This document shows, in pieces, positions 24,872 through 38,938 of a DNA stretch of 64,000 nt (position 1 is its first letter; the number at the start of each line of letters is the position of its first letter). The translations under genes and the position numbers were made by a program. This DNA is from Moringa oleifera (taxonomy: Eukaryota > Streptophyta > Magnoliopsida > Brassicales > Moringaceae). The notes below the pieces were generated by a model that did no database searches, was not told the origin of the DNA, and worked only from the letters and a program-made list of their open reading frames with translations. The DNA lies in the NCBI GenBank assembly GCA_021397835.1, contig JAJFZO010000609.1:9364001-9428000 (forward strand), written 5' to 3'.

Positions 24872-25498
24872 AACCGGATATTCCAGCGCTAACAAATCAT
24901 AAGGAATAGCTTGCGTATAATAAAGAAAATCCTTAACCGAATCGGCTAATGACAAAGATTCATGTACACACTAAGTGCAATCGAAATTCTTAAAGTGAAG
25001 ACAAGAACGAAACACAACAGTGAATTAAAAAGAAATAGGTTGTCCCAATGAGCAAAGGAACGCAAATTACGGATTCAAAAATTCAAATTAGCCGCGAGTT
25101 AAGCACTATTGTTTTCTTACCATTTCGTCGGCAAGGTTACGGTTTTTATTTATTTTTTTAAATGAAAAATTAAAGAAAATTTGGGTTGATTGGATTGGGG
25201 CCCACTTTTACGCGGACCACGGAACTGGAGAAAGATCATAAGGGGTTTCAAAGTGGACCCTTTTACGGGCAATAGTCTGGTCCACAATGCCACTTGAGTT
25301 TTGTTCCTAGCTAAGGGCAATGGGTTGATGCCATTCTCTATTTGCTTTTTTTTTTTAACAAAAAAATTGGTTTTCTTTTTTCAAAAATAAGAAGGGGAAG
25401 TAAGGAACCGGTGCTTACCAACTAATATCTTTTCGATACTTAATTTACAACAACTCTACGTAAAGTAGCTTAGATGATATGGTGCACATAAAATAAGT

Positions 25499-25513
25499 CC
25501 CCCCCCCACCCCT
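25499..25513 (+). repeat. Poly-C tract
   Basis: Nine or so C, one A, then four C and T. Read on the minus strand it mirrors the interrupted G tract at 24850-24871. Confidence 0.8.
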
Positions 25514-28137
25514 CAAAAAAAAGGCTTATGAATTGTGGGTTTTTCCAATTCAATACTATACAACTTGTTCTTCTTTCACAGTTGGAAAATACACCAGATA
25601 TCGATTAAGGGAAGTGACGAGGATAATGTTTGTCTCTTGTGTCACATAAAACAGTCATCCTCTTGTTGTCTTATGGGTATCATGATCTTACCGGTTTCTT
25701 GATCTTCAAGTAAGGATTAAGTTAACTAAACCATATCTTAATAATTTTCATGTTAATTATAAGCAATGATTAGCTGATTAGGTTGAAGCATGATGCTCCA
25801 TTACAAGTTGCAGATGAACCTAACCTGATATATTAAGAGAAGTTTATGCAATATATGTTTGTTCACATTCGTTTAAGCTGTATAGCTATTACAAACACAA
25901 TAATACAAGATTGTTAGCTGTGATCGATTTTTCTTAATTGGGTAATCACAATTTTTAATCAAAGTTTGTTAATTTAATCATAATTGCGAATCAAAGTTTG
26001 TTGATTTAGAGAATTTAAAAAGAGGAACCAAAAGGGCAGGAGACGATGAGATGAGATAAGCGTAATCTGAGATAAACCCCTAGTGGTCCATTCTTAACAC
26101 TAAAGTGTCGTGGTGGGTTCTTATATTGTTGAAGGACTTGGTTTAGGGTATCCTTGAAGATAAGATGCCTCACTGACTTTGGCATTAAAGACTCTAACAA
26201 TTTGTTAAAGTGATGGGTTTAGCTCTTTCTGTTTATACTTTAGTGAATATTTATTAAATCCCTTCAAGACTTCGCCCACCTTGAGCGTGACATTAATTTT
26301 TCTAGTTCTTTGAGCAGAATTCTGATATCGACATTTCAAACTGCTTTTTACCACAAAGAACCACCGCAACCAGTTTCATTTTTTGAAAAAGGAAAGCCAA
26401 AATACAAAAATTAAAAAAAGAAGAAGAAGAAAACGAGAGCAAAGGGGAGGAGATAACCTGAAATTGGAGTGTAGCTTTTCCATGTTTGGAGTTTCAGCTG
26501 CATTAACTGATTTTCTTTTGGAGCTTTTGAAAAAGCTGGATGAATTAAAGGGTGAGTCAGAATTGGAACAGTTCTATTGGCTGAATGCAACTGCTAATTC
26601 AAACAGAAAAGTAGAGAAAAGGCAAATTCTAAGTATTTTTCTTTTTTTTCTTTTTATTTAACTGAACAAACACACCCACCTTTTATATGGTAGTTTGTGT
26701 TATCACATTATTTTCAATAATTTACACAACTATTTGGTTATCTTATAATATTCATTTTATTGAAGTATAGATTATTATCAACTTTTATCATATTCTAAAA
26801 CGAAATTGTGCTTTTTCTTGTAGAATAGAAAATAAAACAATTAAGCAGACTACCACCAAACAGGATGAGCTTGCAGGGCAGGCTGCAAGACACCAACACC
26901 TCACATTATAGTTATTATAATCCCAATCATGAACCATATTGGGGGACACCTGTTGGTAAAGAATCTAGATTGCGTAAGAAAACCCTCTGGTGGTTGTAGT
27001 CCTTACTGGGAATGATTGTCCCACCACCATCAATGCAACATTGACCTCACCAAAGCAATTTAACTCACATAAACAACCAGCAGGTATACTATTTAAGTTC
27101 AGCTGCTGCGGTGGCTTCCAAATGGAAGCCTTACTATCATAAATTGCTGTTCTTAAAGAGCCCACTAAAACAGAGGCAGATTATAGATATATTTCTACAG
27201 AGAATGCGAGCAGTTAAAAGCACTGAACATGGAAGCCATTAGAGTTTCTACGAGTTTTCACATAGTGGAAGCAGCAAGAATATGTAAAGAAAATGATACC
27301 TTTCCTTTAATCTGTGTCATCTGTCGGCAGGCCAGAACAAAAAACCTTAAATCATTGAACCTAACCCTAACAAAGTTAGATTCTGCTTTAAAATGCCTGA
27401 GAGCAAACCCAATGCTCAAGCAGGAAAAGAGTGCATTGAAAATGCCAGCTCAGGTTACCTACCTACTGAATAACAAAACAGAAAGAAAAAGATAAAGGAG
27501 GGGAAAGAATTCATATCATTCTTGTGACTTATACCTTTTCATTTTTCTTGGTGCTTTTATCTCTTTCTTGCTGGCTGAGTTGAATCTGTGACCATTCTGA
27601 TTCTTTCACTCTCTGACCCCCTTTTCTCTTGCATTAAGTGAAGCTTATTAGAGAGAATCTTAAATGATTAGAGCAGTATTTAACAATCCTGGCCGAGGTA
27701 TAACAATGTTAAACAAGAACAGAACTGTTAGAGAGATATGAAAAGATAGGATTAACATGTCACGCAAACAATGGAGTCACAATGTTCTGTAATAAGTGTA
27801 TTTAAATATTGTCATAAATATAATATCCAAAAGTTATGTTGCACATCCTTGGAAGAAAAACTGGACTACAAATTACTGGCAGTGAGAAACAGCCCGGCCT
27901 CTGATCTGCCCCTCCTAGATTATACAACTTCCTATTTCAGCCTCAGCTGGTATAATTGTATGGTGTGGAACATAAAAGAATCTATTGAAATCTTCATAAG
28001 ATCTTGTGTGGGACACTTTTTTTTTTTTCTCAGTCCGTCCTTTGTTATGGAATGCCCTTTTACATCTGTAAAAGTGTAAAGTGTCACAACTCACAGGAAT
28101 AGTAACTTTAGGAGATATCTGTTCTTCAGGGTTGGGT
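25514..28137. other. Spacer, or 3' part of a minus-strand transcript; no conserved gene
   Basis: Only short frames (60-92 codons) were seen and none has a recognisable domain. The part from about 26.8 to 28.1 kb is less AT-rich and could be the 3' UTR of the weak spliced minus-strand transcript that ends its frame at 28138. Confidence 0.35.
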
Positions 28138-31100
28138 CTACATAAACAAGGAGCAGAAACCAGTCACCCTGCAAAAAGAAAGGGGGGAAAAAAACCTTTA
28201 TAAGGTTTAATTCTAAGGCAGAAAAGGAAGTCACAAAATTATTAGCTGATGGAAGGCATCATCAGGCCCCACCTGTTGGGCAGCCCAGTCATTTGTAGAG
28301 AAAATGAATAGCAAAGCTGTGAAGCATGGAATCCACTACAACCACAAGTCACCCAGTAAATGCTGTTCTTTACAAGTGAGTCCTCACCATAGTAAATACA
28401 TACACATGGGTAGATGAGGATGTTACATGGGCTGGCACTCACTGTTCGCAGAGACAATATGAGGGGTCCCAACAATCCTCTCTTCCCCTCCATTGAATTG
28501 AGCTCTTAATTACACAGCTTCACTTAAAAGCACTTGCCCCAAAATATCAAACTCAGATGTTATGAACCACAAGATTGTCCTTACATCAACCAAAAGTATG
28601 CCACAAAAGTAAACCCTTACAACTTTGTATGACTGCATGATTGCACATGTGAGTACATGGTCGCTCCTAGATGTAGATTTGAGGAATACTTGAGCTAATA
28701 GTAAGTTCCAGGAACTACCGTTTCGATTCTTTTAATTTTTAGAAAAAATTTCTACTTATTATTCTTTGGCCTGAAATATAGGAAAAAGAATAACAAGCAA
28801 ATGGAATAGAAACCCATAAATATTACATTGAAAATTCCTTGTTGATTCCTTGTATCCCTGAACATGAGATTTTTATCAGAAGTGAGGCAGGCCAGCAACT
28901 GTAGACTTATGGCACAAATTTTTAAGAAAATACATAAAATAGCTTTATCTTACCAGAAGATTGGTGTTTGACAGCTGGAACAACCAGTCTTGAAGGTAGC
29001 TAGTAATGCGACATTAATACTGCCACAGCTTAAACCAAAAAATAGAGGGAAAATTAGAAAGGAAAAAATAAAAATGTCATTCCTATTGATTGTACCCATG
29101 ATTTTATAAATATCAAACAGGGGATAGTGTAACTCTTGATGAAGGAGAGCATTGCATATCATGTTCAAGCCAAGTCAACATCAAACAGTAATGAAAAAAA
29201 TATGCATAATCTATTTTGAAACTGAAATCAAGCAGCAAATGAAGAAAAAGGACCAGTAAAATAAGGAGACGATTTCAGACCCACTAACAAGATATAACTA
29301 AAATCACTCAGAATACACAGTATATTCATCCCAATTAACTAATTGGTCACCAAGTTACAAAAGAAAAAGAGAAAAAAAAAAAACTAAGAGACAGGAAGAA
29401 CATCTTTCTGCAATATCATATCGACACTACGGTTATTCATGTATGAAGAGTAACTTTAATCTGGAAAATTCATGAAAGGATCAATTACCCCAGTGTGTCT
29501 CATAAACAGATACAAACAGAAGCAATGAAAATCAAACCACACATCAAAATCAACATCCTACAATCAAGTTCGTGGTGGTTATAATATTGGTCCCTTCAAA
29601 ACAGATAAAGAAGAAGGTAACTTCTATAAGAGACATGTCAAAGGAATGAAAATCCCCAGCTTAGAAATGGTAAACCCAAAGGCAAGTGAATCTTACCCTT
29701 AAAAAAGGTCCACATTATAGAGTTCAGTTGTCCATAATTCAATGAAGGTTGCATCATGGAAAAGACCTATCTATCCAAACCTCTTCCTACTAATTCATGC
29801 CTGCTGGTGCAAACCATTTGATATGAATCCAACAACTTGTACTGTAAAACCTTGGGTCTCTAAGGCACAAACTAATCTTCTAGAAATGTTTCCAGAAAAT
29901 GAGCTCCGCATTATGTGGCCTATTTTAGGGTCATCTATATAGTGTCATCTATTTCACCAACTCAATGATGACCAATGCAAACTTGAGCTTGAAAGTTAAA
30001 TATACCAATGAGTTTTTCGCATCATTCTTTTTCCTGTGGTTTTATAATAATGATAATGATAAGTGAAAGACATTGGGTCAGTAATTCAGGGAAAGACATA
30101 CAAGATGCAGTAGTATCTATAGTCAGAACAAGTGTACGCATTACAAGAGAACTACTAACCAAGCAATTTTGCTGGGCTTTCCTTTCTTCAGCGTGGGTAG
30201 ATGAAGCCACATATAAAGACAATATATTCACACCAGCATAACTTCAAAACAGATAAAGAGAATTATGAGGCATAGAAATATGATTAAAATGGAAGTGAAA
30301 GAATATAGATTGCAGGCATCCAAGAAATTGGATGGAAATCGAGAATAGGATAACTAAAATGATTTAAAAACAAGGTAAGAAAGGAAATGAAAGGCAGATG
30401 TATGATATACTTGGATTAAGTGTTCTTCAAAAGAGAAACCTATTTAAGCGTTAAGGTCACATGTTCCAACCTCTTTCACAGCCAAAGGCAATCTTTCTCC
30501 ATATATAACATGGGAAGCTCAAAGATTAAAGAATGTACCACAGTGGCAATACAAGTATTGACTTTTAGGTGATAACAACTAAAATTATGAAAATCTAAGG
30601 GTGGTCAAACTTCACAATGCGCTCTAGTACTTCACATACTCACAGTTAGCATTCCATTGTGCTTGGCCCAAATTAGCTTTTCATTGCTATCCATGTTAGC
30701 AACAATTACCTTCCAAACAATCTTAACCATGATAATTCATTTGTCATTTACATGGAAGGGAGACCAAAACTCTTAAATTATACAGAAGATAGCATAGTAA
30801 CTAGCCCTCAAAAGATCATCCTAGTAACTTATTTTCATTGAGGTTTTTCCAAACAAGTAAAGTCGGTTAGACTCTAACATAAAATCCTAGTTCTCCAGTT
30901 TGTCTGACCAAAGACCATATTCCTAGTAAAATTTTCAGACATTAAGGTTTGTTTTTGTTGATTTTTTTTTAAAAAAAAGAGTTTCTTTGAAAGGTGCTTT
31001 GAGTTACCCCTCCTACAGAGAATCTCACATCTAAAAAGAATGAGACACTTGAGTGGTATATATGATGTGAGATTCTACTTGAAATTGGGCCTCAGGGGGT

Positions 31101-34100
31101 ACCTCACTTTTATTGGAGGAGGGAAGAGACAGGCCCATCAAAGCCCACCACACACATCCGTGCGTGTTACAGCTACCTCCACTCGATTGGCCGTCTTTCC
31201 CATAATGGGATCTCAGTCAGTAAACTTTTTAACCAGCATACTTACTCAATAGAAGTGGCTGGTACTATCATCTCAGACTCCATCGTGGATTGAGCCAAAA
31301 TAGTCTATTTGCTGGACTTCCATGAAACAGCTATATCGACAATGCTAAAAATACAGCCACTTGTTGCCTTAGAAGTCTTCTAAAACAGCGAAAATTTTTT
31401 GATAATATAATTCAAGGTTTATGGTCCTCTTGAGGTACCTCATGACCTTTTCAACAATATATCAATGCTCGATACCAGGTCTACTAGTAAACCTACAGAG
31501 TAATCCCACAGCATAAGTTATTTCATGCTTAGCACAGTTAGTAACATAGCGTAAGCTACCTATGATGCTCACATACTCGGTTTGTCTAACACGGTATTCA
31601 GTGTTCTTGAGCAACTTAACACTAGGGTCATATGGAGAACAAGCAAATTTATAATTATATTTCTTTAGAATTTTCTCAATGTAGTCTGATTAATCCAAAA
31701 AAAGTCCATTTGTTGACCTAGTAATTTTTATTTTAAGGATTACGTTAGCTTCTCTTAAATTTTTCATGTCAAAGTTAGCATTTAGTAAGAACTTTACTTT
31801 CTCCACAACATGAATGTTGGAGTCGAAGATAAGCAGGTCATCCACATAAAGACATATGATAGTGCAAAGATTATTTTCAGTTTTATAATAAAAGCACTCA
31901 TCAGTCTTATTTAGTTTAAATTCATGTGAGATGACGAGATTATTAAATTTTTCGTGCCATTACTTAGGTGTTTGTTTCAGACCATACAATGATTTGTCTA
32001 GTTTATAGACTTTATTTTCTTGGCTTTAAATCACAAAACCTTCAGGTTGTTCCCTGTAGATTTTTTTTTCTAATTCACTATTTAAAAATGCGGTTTTTAT
32101 ATTCATTTGATGTATAACTAAGTTATGTATGACTGCTAGTGTTATTAGCACCCGTATGGATGTTATTCTAGAAATTGAAGAAAACGTGCCAAAAAAAAAT
32201 CCATATTCTCTTTTTATTTATGCCCTTTGGCTACAAAGCAAACTTTGTATTTTTCAATTGTACTACCTGGTTTCATTTTCTTCTTCAGTACCCATTTGCA
32301 ACGTATGGTTTTGCATCGTGGAGGTAAGTCTAACAAGCTCTATCCATTTGATCATTTACTGTTTCTTCCCACAGGTTGGCATCTAGAGAAGACAAAGCTA
32401 GTGTTTTGGGGTCTTCCTCTAAGGTACATGCATAAAAATCGGCTCTGTAGTCCTTAGAGGTTCTAGTTTGTTTGCTCCACCTAATCTCATTTTCTTCTTC
32501 AACTAGTTCATCAATCATTTGACTGACTACTAGAAGCCAAGCCCCCACTATTCCTCTATTTAAAAGGAAATCTATATTCATAGAAGTTTACATCGTTAGA
32601 TTCAATGATTACATGTTTTTTCAAGTCAAAAAATCTACGACTATTTACAGCATATCCTATGAAAACACATTTATATACTTTACTAGCAAGCTTATTCCTT
32701 TTAGGATTAGAAATTCGAACATAAGCTAAACACCCCTAGGTTTCAAAATAAGACAGGTTAAGTGTTTTGTTCTTTAGGATCTCATAGGAAGATACCTTAC
32801 TTCTACTCTTAGGGATTCTGTTAAAGACAATATACAATCAGTAGAATTTCTCTCCACCAATGAGAAGCTGCACCAGAATTTAACAGAATGGCTACTACTA
32901 ATTCAACGAGAGTCCTATTTTTTCTTTCAACTTTACCATTCATTTCAAGAGAATAAGGTGCAGTTCTTTTATGTATTATTCCATTGGTCTTATAAAATTC
33001 AATAAAGGGACCAAAATCATACCCAGTATCTCTATTACTCTGTAGTCTTTTTACCTTCCTATTGTATTGAGTTTCTACTTCAGTTAAGAATAACATGTCA
33101 AATGCTTTACTTCTGAAAATTAGGAAAATGTAAGAGCTGATGGGAGAGAAGAGGAAAAGGTAAGAGAAAAGCTTCAAGTTTTTGGTGTGTTTTGGAGAAT
33201 GGGAGGTGGGTGGATGAGTGGACCCGATCGCATGTGCTGAGGCGGCATGCGCGTATGTGTGGTGGGCCTATCTCCTCCAATAAAAGTAAGGTGCCTTTGG
33301 GGCCCAACTTCAAGTAGAATCTCATATCATATATACTACTCAAGGGTCTCATTCCTTTTAGATGTGGGATTCTTTCTAGGAGGGGTACCTCATAGCACAT
33401 TTCAAAGAAGCTTTTTTTTTTTTTAATTCAATTTTTTCAATATTTTTATCCATTTTTAACTATTTATTTAAAAATTATTTATTTATTTAACTACCACAAG
33501 TCATTTCATCGTAGATCTACATTTCCCTTTTCCAAATCATCTACTTGAAGCAAGTCACTCTTGCATACCGATGCATGCTTAGGAGTTAAATGAGAAACCA
33601 AAAGATATACACAGCTCAAAAGAAAGAGTTATGAGAAAATACTGATGTACAATGTCGTCATGTGCATTACAATCCCCTTTTGAGGAGAATGGAAGATACA
33701 TAAACAACTTGAAATCTAAAGTTACATGTTTAAATAAATTTTATATTATATTTAAACAAAAAGAAACTAGAGAAAAAATCATGGAAGGACAAAATACATT
33801 AGAATTTGAGCAGGAAATCCTATGACACAGGCCAGTAACAGAAAAAATTGCCATGAGCAGACGTGAAGTGATTTACATTGTAACTCCAAGGGGCTACAAT
33901 CACAGTAGGAAGTAAAAGCCTGATGGCCATAATAAAAGTTGGAAGAGGCTATGACAGTAAAATCAGATTTACACATAACCAACCTAGTTGATACAAGGCT
34001 CCATAACATATTTAGTAAGACAAGGAAGCAAACAATAACGAAATACAATCACTGTAAGAACTAGGTAGACTAACTTTACCTTGGTTCAATGGCTTGATTA

Positions 34101-36055
34101 AAAGATGCCAACTAAATTAAAGCATTTTTTGTTACCTTAAGTTAGCCAAAAGAACTCTGTAATCGATAACTCAAAAATAACAGCAAATTTAGATTCAATG
34201 TTTACCTAAATGTGGTTGCCTTTGATTTACCTTTGAAAGGATGCTGAAATTGCTACAAACAATTTATAACAATGTGACTGAGAATACAGAAACCCTATAG
34301 CTCCAGGTTTTGATGGGACTGGTCATGAGCAAAGGCACGGGAACAGCGACAGACAGTGAGAGATGAAGGAGAGAAAAAGAGGGGGAGGGAGAAGCAGTTA
34401 TTTGTTTCTTATCAACAAAAAATGAATTTGACATAAATATCTTGACTGAATACTTAGTCTTAAAGAGAAAAGAGCTTATATTATCCATAGAAATGGGAAA
34501 AATTGTAAGCTTCTCAACATGTGGAGGAGTTTAACAAATCCCATATATCTATACAGAAACACATATGCACACACAGATATCTTTCAAAACAAGATACTAG
34601 GAGAGTGTTACCTATGTCGTGAAAAAAAAAAAAAAATTGGATCACAACCAGTGTTTTCGTGGACTTCTTTCAGCAGAAAGCAAGATCCTCTGAGAGTAAG
34701 CAGCATGTCAGCTTCAACTGTCAAGCCCCCAGCAGGCCCCAATACATAGCAGCCCATTCTGATATAATGAAACCATACACCTACTCATATGGATACCACG
34801 CACCACTTCTACACATATAGCCTAATCTAAGATAAGTACTCATGGTAGGATAAGAAATCATGGAATGAATAATGAGGTTACATTACTTAATAAAGTTTTG
34901 ATATTCTCAGAGTGAAAAACACATTCCCACTCCCTGAATCATCAATTTACACATATTGCCTATCATATGGATTTGAGAAGAATTCACTTCTGAAATGCAT
35001 ACCATTCTACTTATGAAGGTCAAGATCAATTATGTAATGCCTCACTAGCATCAGCATGTGATGTCGATGCTCCGAGATAAGCAATAAAGCAAAATGCAAG
35101 CAGGTATCAACAAAACGTAGAAACAGAGTTTGATAAAAGTTGCAAACCTACCATTGGTAATTCCAATTGCACATGTCATCTGTCAGATGATTTGCAAGGA
35201 TCCTGGCAATTAGTTAGTCAACAAAAGCAATGGCATACTGTCTTTAAGCTTGAATATATGTAAAGCATTAATCTACATTTGAATAAGCTCCAATCAAATG
35301 CCATGGACAAGATGTTCAAATTGGATTTAAACAATAAACATAAAATAAGTTATATCCATGTACTCCTCAGTGTAACAACATTTTCTAAGTACACTTTCCA
35401 TGGTTCAGTCGGATGCAAATTCACAGACTAAAATCTTTCAGTTCTTTGCATGATTTTCTCTCATAATCATTAGTCTGTCATTATTAGTAAAGACCAGTTA
35501 AAATAACAAGTTGATGATTGAAAAAAAAAAAAAAAAAACTAAGGTAGAGGAACACATCATGAATACGGATGGTAACAAGAAACTGAAGACTGAATTCCTT
35601 GGTTCACAAAGCTGCAAACTCACCACGAAAAGACGAAGTAAAACGAGAGTCACAATTCACCACTATTTACCACGCAGAGATGGAAAAATCTCTGTTCATG
35701 TGTGGCCGTCTAGAAAGAAAACAAAAATTCCGGAGATGTTAACATTGTGCAGGTCCAACAGAACCAACACCTTCGTTTTCTTGGCAGCAAACAAAGAATA
35801 TAAAGGAACGAGAGAAATGACTTTGAATTAGGAGAGAACACAGTTCTAAAGTGAGATACAAGTTGTTGCCATATTAATCACTCGGAAGGAAGAGAAATTT
35901 AACTGAGGCTGGAATTTCATAATTCTGGGAATCAAAATAGAGACTAAACAGCGTTTGATCATCGAAAGTTACCTCGCAAGGAAGAAACTATTGGAGGGCG
36001 GAATTGACACCGTCAGTAGCCTTGGCAGTATGGAAACGGGTCTCTCCTGACCCAT
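28138..36055 (-). CDS. Putative spliced small-ORF transcript, 76 aa, four exons (weak; may be non-coding)
   Basis: I do not recognise this gene. On the minus strand four segments with canonical GT-AG borders keep one frame: 35973-36055, 35152-35202, 28954-29019 and 28138-28168, total 231 nt with the stop TAG at 28138-28140. The predicted peptide starts MGQERPVSILPRLL and has a Cys-containing middle (TGCSSCQ) and a short hydrophobic end; no known domain is seen. The two internal exons (51 and 66 nt) are multiples of three, and in each only the phase set by the preceding exon is open. The third intron side, 29020-35151, is 6.1 kb and carries a broken copia retroelement. It could be a lncRNA whose open frame is chance, or the start of an unrelated gene. 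Upstream, the start lies about 540 bases before the SULTR3;5 stop codon on the same strand. Confidence 0.25.
30981..31240 (+). repeat. LTR-like fragment, plus orientation
   Basis: It contains CCCCTCCTACAGAGAATCTC, a GAATGAGAC...CTTGAGT segment, TATATATGAT and GAGATTCTACTTGAA, then a TTTTATTGGAGGAGG stretch. These match, with scattered changes, the reverse complement of about 33180-33405. The order of elements, with a TATA-like string, resembles the promoter part of a plant copia LTR. Its orientation is opposite to the neighbouring copia coding remnant. Confidence 0.65.
31250..33110 (-). mobile_element. Degenerate Ty1/copia retrotransposon remnant (integrase to RNase H)
   Basis: Read on the minus strand, the integrase C-terminal part lies at about 33110-32820 (WWREI near the end, RTAPYSLEMNGKVERKNRT within). 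After it come the region linking integrase to reverse transcriptase at 32.8-32.2 kb, a reverse transcriptase with YVDDLLIF at about 31830-31855, and a decayed RNase H segment at about 31420-31260. The order integrase before reverse transcriptase defines Ty1/copia. Gag, protease and the first part of integrase are missing, and several in-frame stops and frameshifts are present, so it is not functional. It lies inside the long intron of the weak minus-strand transcript. Confidence 0.88.
33180..33405 (-). repeat. LTR-like fragment, minus orientation
   Basis: Reverse-complement relative of 30981-31240. On the minus strand it lies upstream of the integrase remnant, so it fits a 5' LTR remnant of the copia element, with gag and protease deleted between LTR and integrase. 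Confidence 0.65.
33411..35100. other. AT-rich intronic or intergenic sequence, nothing recognised
   Basis: Only short frames without domains. If the weak minus-strand transcript is real, this is part of its third-exon-side intron. Confidence 0.4.
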
Positions 36056-36593
36056 CCGAATCAAATCCGAGTGACCCGAAAACTTATTTTCATTTGGGCT
36101 TTAAGGTCCTATTAAATGGAATCTAGGCCCACTCGGCTCATAAGTCATGTAAAGGGCATTGAGACTTCCCCCTCTATGGATATAAATTTTAGGTTCAGAT
36201 TATCAATTTGAAAACTTCTCTTATAGCCCAATTACTTAAATTAATATTCTCAATGAAACTGATTTATATAAAAATATAATTAATTATTTCAAAAATATAT
36301 AAAATAATTATTCATTTTAATTTAAATTATTATATAAATATTATTCCTTTCCAGATTTTAATTGTTATGGACTCAGCACTGTGAAGTTCGATTTTTTATT
36401 AGTTATAAGAAGATTGTCTTTGGAATCCACTCGGTATAAATTAACAAGAGCTTGGACTCAGCAAATCAACCATATTATATCAGTAAACTTGCTACATTAA
36501 CGGGTTAATTTACAAGCTGGGGAGCCTGCTGGCTTGATATATGATCATCAACTACATAATCACTGCCTCAAGCATAACAAGTTACAGTTGGTC

Positions 36594-38907
36594 TTAAGGG
36601 GGTCCTGCTTGTTTCACGCTGTTGAGGGAAAACCGGCAAGCCTCTACTGCATCTTCAACACACAAGAAAATGGATTCTTTGCCTATGGCGTCTATGAACT
36701 TGGACAATATCATTTTCTCCATCACTTCCATTCTAGGATTTATTATTACCACCTGGAAAATTTATGGATTAAAGCCTAGATTTTCAGTATTTTCTTCTCA
36801 AGAAATATGATTAAGGATGAAGTTAAGAGGAATAATACTTTACCTTAATACCATTTCCTTCCATGATTCTTCGTATTTCAATCAATGTTTCAATGCCAGT
36901 CATGTCAATGGATGCAACTCCTGTAGAACCATAGGTGAATTCTAATATGAGTATGAACATATGGAAAATAAAAGCAACCAGGTCCATCTCTGTGACAGAA
37001 ATTTGAAATGACCTGATAAATCTATCAGAAGATGCTCGATGATGTCCTCCTTACAGTAGGAAATGCTCTGCTCCTCCCGGATCCACCTTAGCATCCTGTA
37101 CATGATTCAAGAACAAACAAATAAGAAATCACCAATGAAGATGTTCTTGCATTGTAGGCAGAATCAAGGGTTACTAAAACACTTACCTTTCCCTTATGTA
37201 GGTGCAATTTGCAAAGTAAAGAGGAGAACCAAGTTGGAGAACTAGGATCCCTGGCACCATTGAAGCACCAGGGTACTGCTCTGTGTCACGGAACAGAGTC
37301 GAGTTTGGTACTCTTCCAAGCTTGCAGATGGCAGGCCTGGCTATATATAGCAGTGATCTTAGTATGGCAAGCCCCACCTAAAACACAGAGGAAAAGGATT
37401 TTTTTTACCGAGGGAGATGACATAAACTTTTTCCATTCAACTTTAATTTCATTTGGGTACTTCAAAAAATTCTCAAATTTCAAGTTTTTTGATCATAATA
37501 ACTGGTTTAATCCCTTAAGAATGTCACTGTTTTGCAGTGCTTACAGATAGCATGAGGCCGACGTCCATGCTTAAGAAGGTGACACCAAGGAAGGCGGCCA
37601 TGCAGATGATGAAATCGAATTTGTCCACTTTAAATAGGCGAATGGCCTCTTCATAATTGATGAGTCCAAACATTGCAGACATGATAATGGCGGATAGAGC
37701 AACAAGAGGAGTGTAACTGAAAAGAGGAGCCAAGAATAAGAGCACCAGCATCATACAGAACGCCATCACCACGTTCGACATGGCTGTTCTACACCCAGCA
37801 TTGAAGTTCACAGCAGTCTTCGAGAATGGCCCTGGCATTTTATCAAACATCTTGTGTTCATTAGCTAAAACTGATCAGAATTCAGAATTCAGGATTCTTT
37901 TTGCATAACAAGTTAAACGCGAGGTTTTATCCATACCTGTTGTCAGGTAGCAAGAAGTGAAGGATCCAACCAGGTTCATGAGACCAAAAGCTATCATCTC
38001 CTTGTTCCCATCAGTTTGCTCGTTCTTCATTATCGCAAAACTCCTTCCAATGGCGATTCCTTCCTGCAAGAAATTAGAACAGCTTAACGAAGTGAGAAAC
38101 AAAAAAGTGAAGTAAGAGAAAGAGAAGAAAGGTAGTATTCTTACAGCCAAGGCGACGAGGCCAGTGATGAGCCCAGCTTGCACGGTTGCCGGTAGATACT
38201 TAGGATCGAAGTTCAGAAACTTAAGAGAAGGAGGATTCAACCCTTTCTTCAGATCACCCACCTGAGAAAAATTGCAAGATCAATTGAAATATAGCTAGTG
38301 ATGAACATAAATTATCAAAAGAAAAACTGAAAGTTCACTTACAATTTGGATTCCATGTTTCTCTGCATGGACGAAAAAAGCAAAAAGGCAGCCGATTACA
38401 ACAGTGACCAGTGGAGCCATGGCCGACACCCAGAAAAGCTTTGGGTTCTTGTTCCTCTGAAAATCCAAATTTGATTAACTACCAGTAAGGCTTAATCAAA
38501 AAATAACACTAAATTACTCTTGTGAGTCTCTACAGAGAGAGGTGAAGCTCACCAGATATCTGGTGAATTGGAGGAAAATGAGGAAACAAATACCAATTAC
38601 TGCGCTTTGCCATTTCCACTGCATGAATAAGAAGAAGGAATTAATTAGTTAGCTCAAGATCAGTGTTTAAACTTTCTCTTTTTCGTTTTGAATACGAACG
38701 AACCTCGTCTCTGTGCTTGAAGATCGCGTGCATAACCGACACCACGTCCGTTTTAGTAGTAAAATGTACTAAACCGAAGACGCCCTTCAGTTGTTGCAGG
38801 CAGATGATAATGGCAGTTCCTCCCATGAATCCGGTGATCGTAGAATGTGACAAGAAATCCACCAAAAATCCCAGTCTGCACAAATTACACTGTAAATATC
38901 AATATCA

Positions 38908-38938
<31 letters not shown>

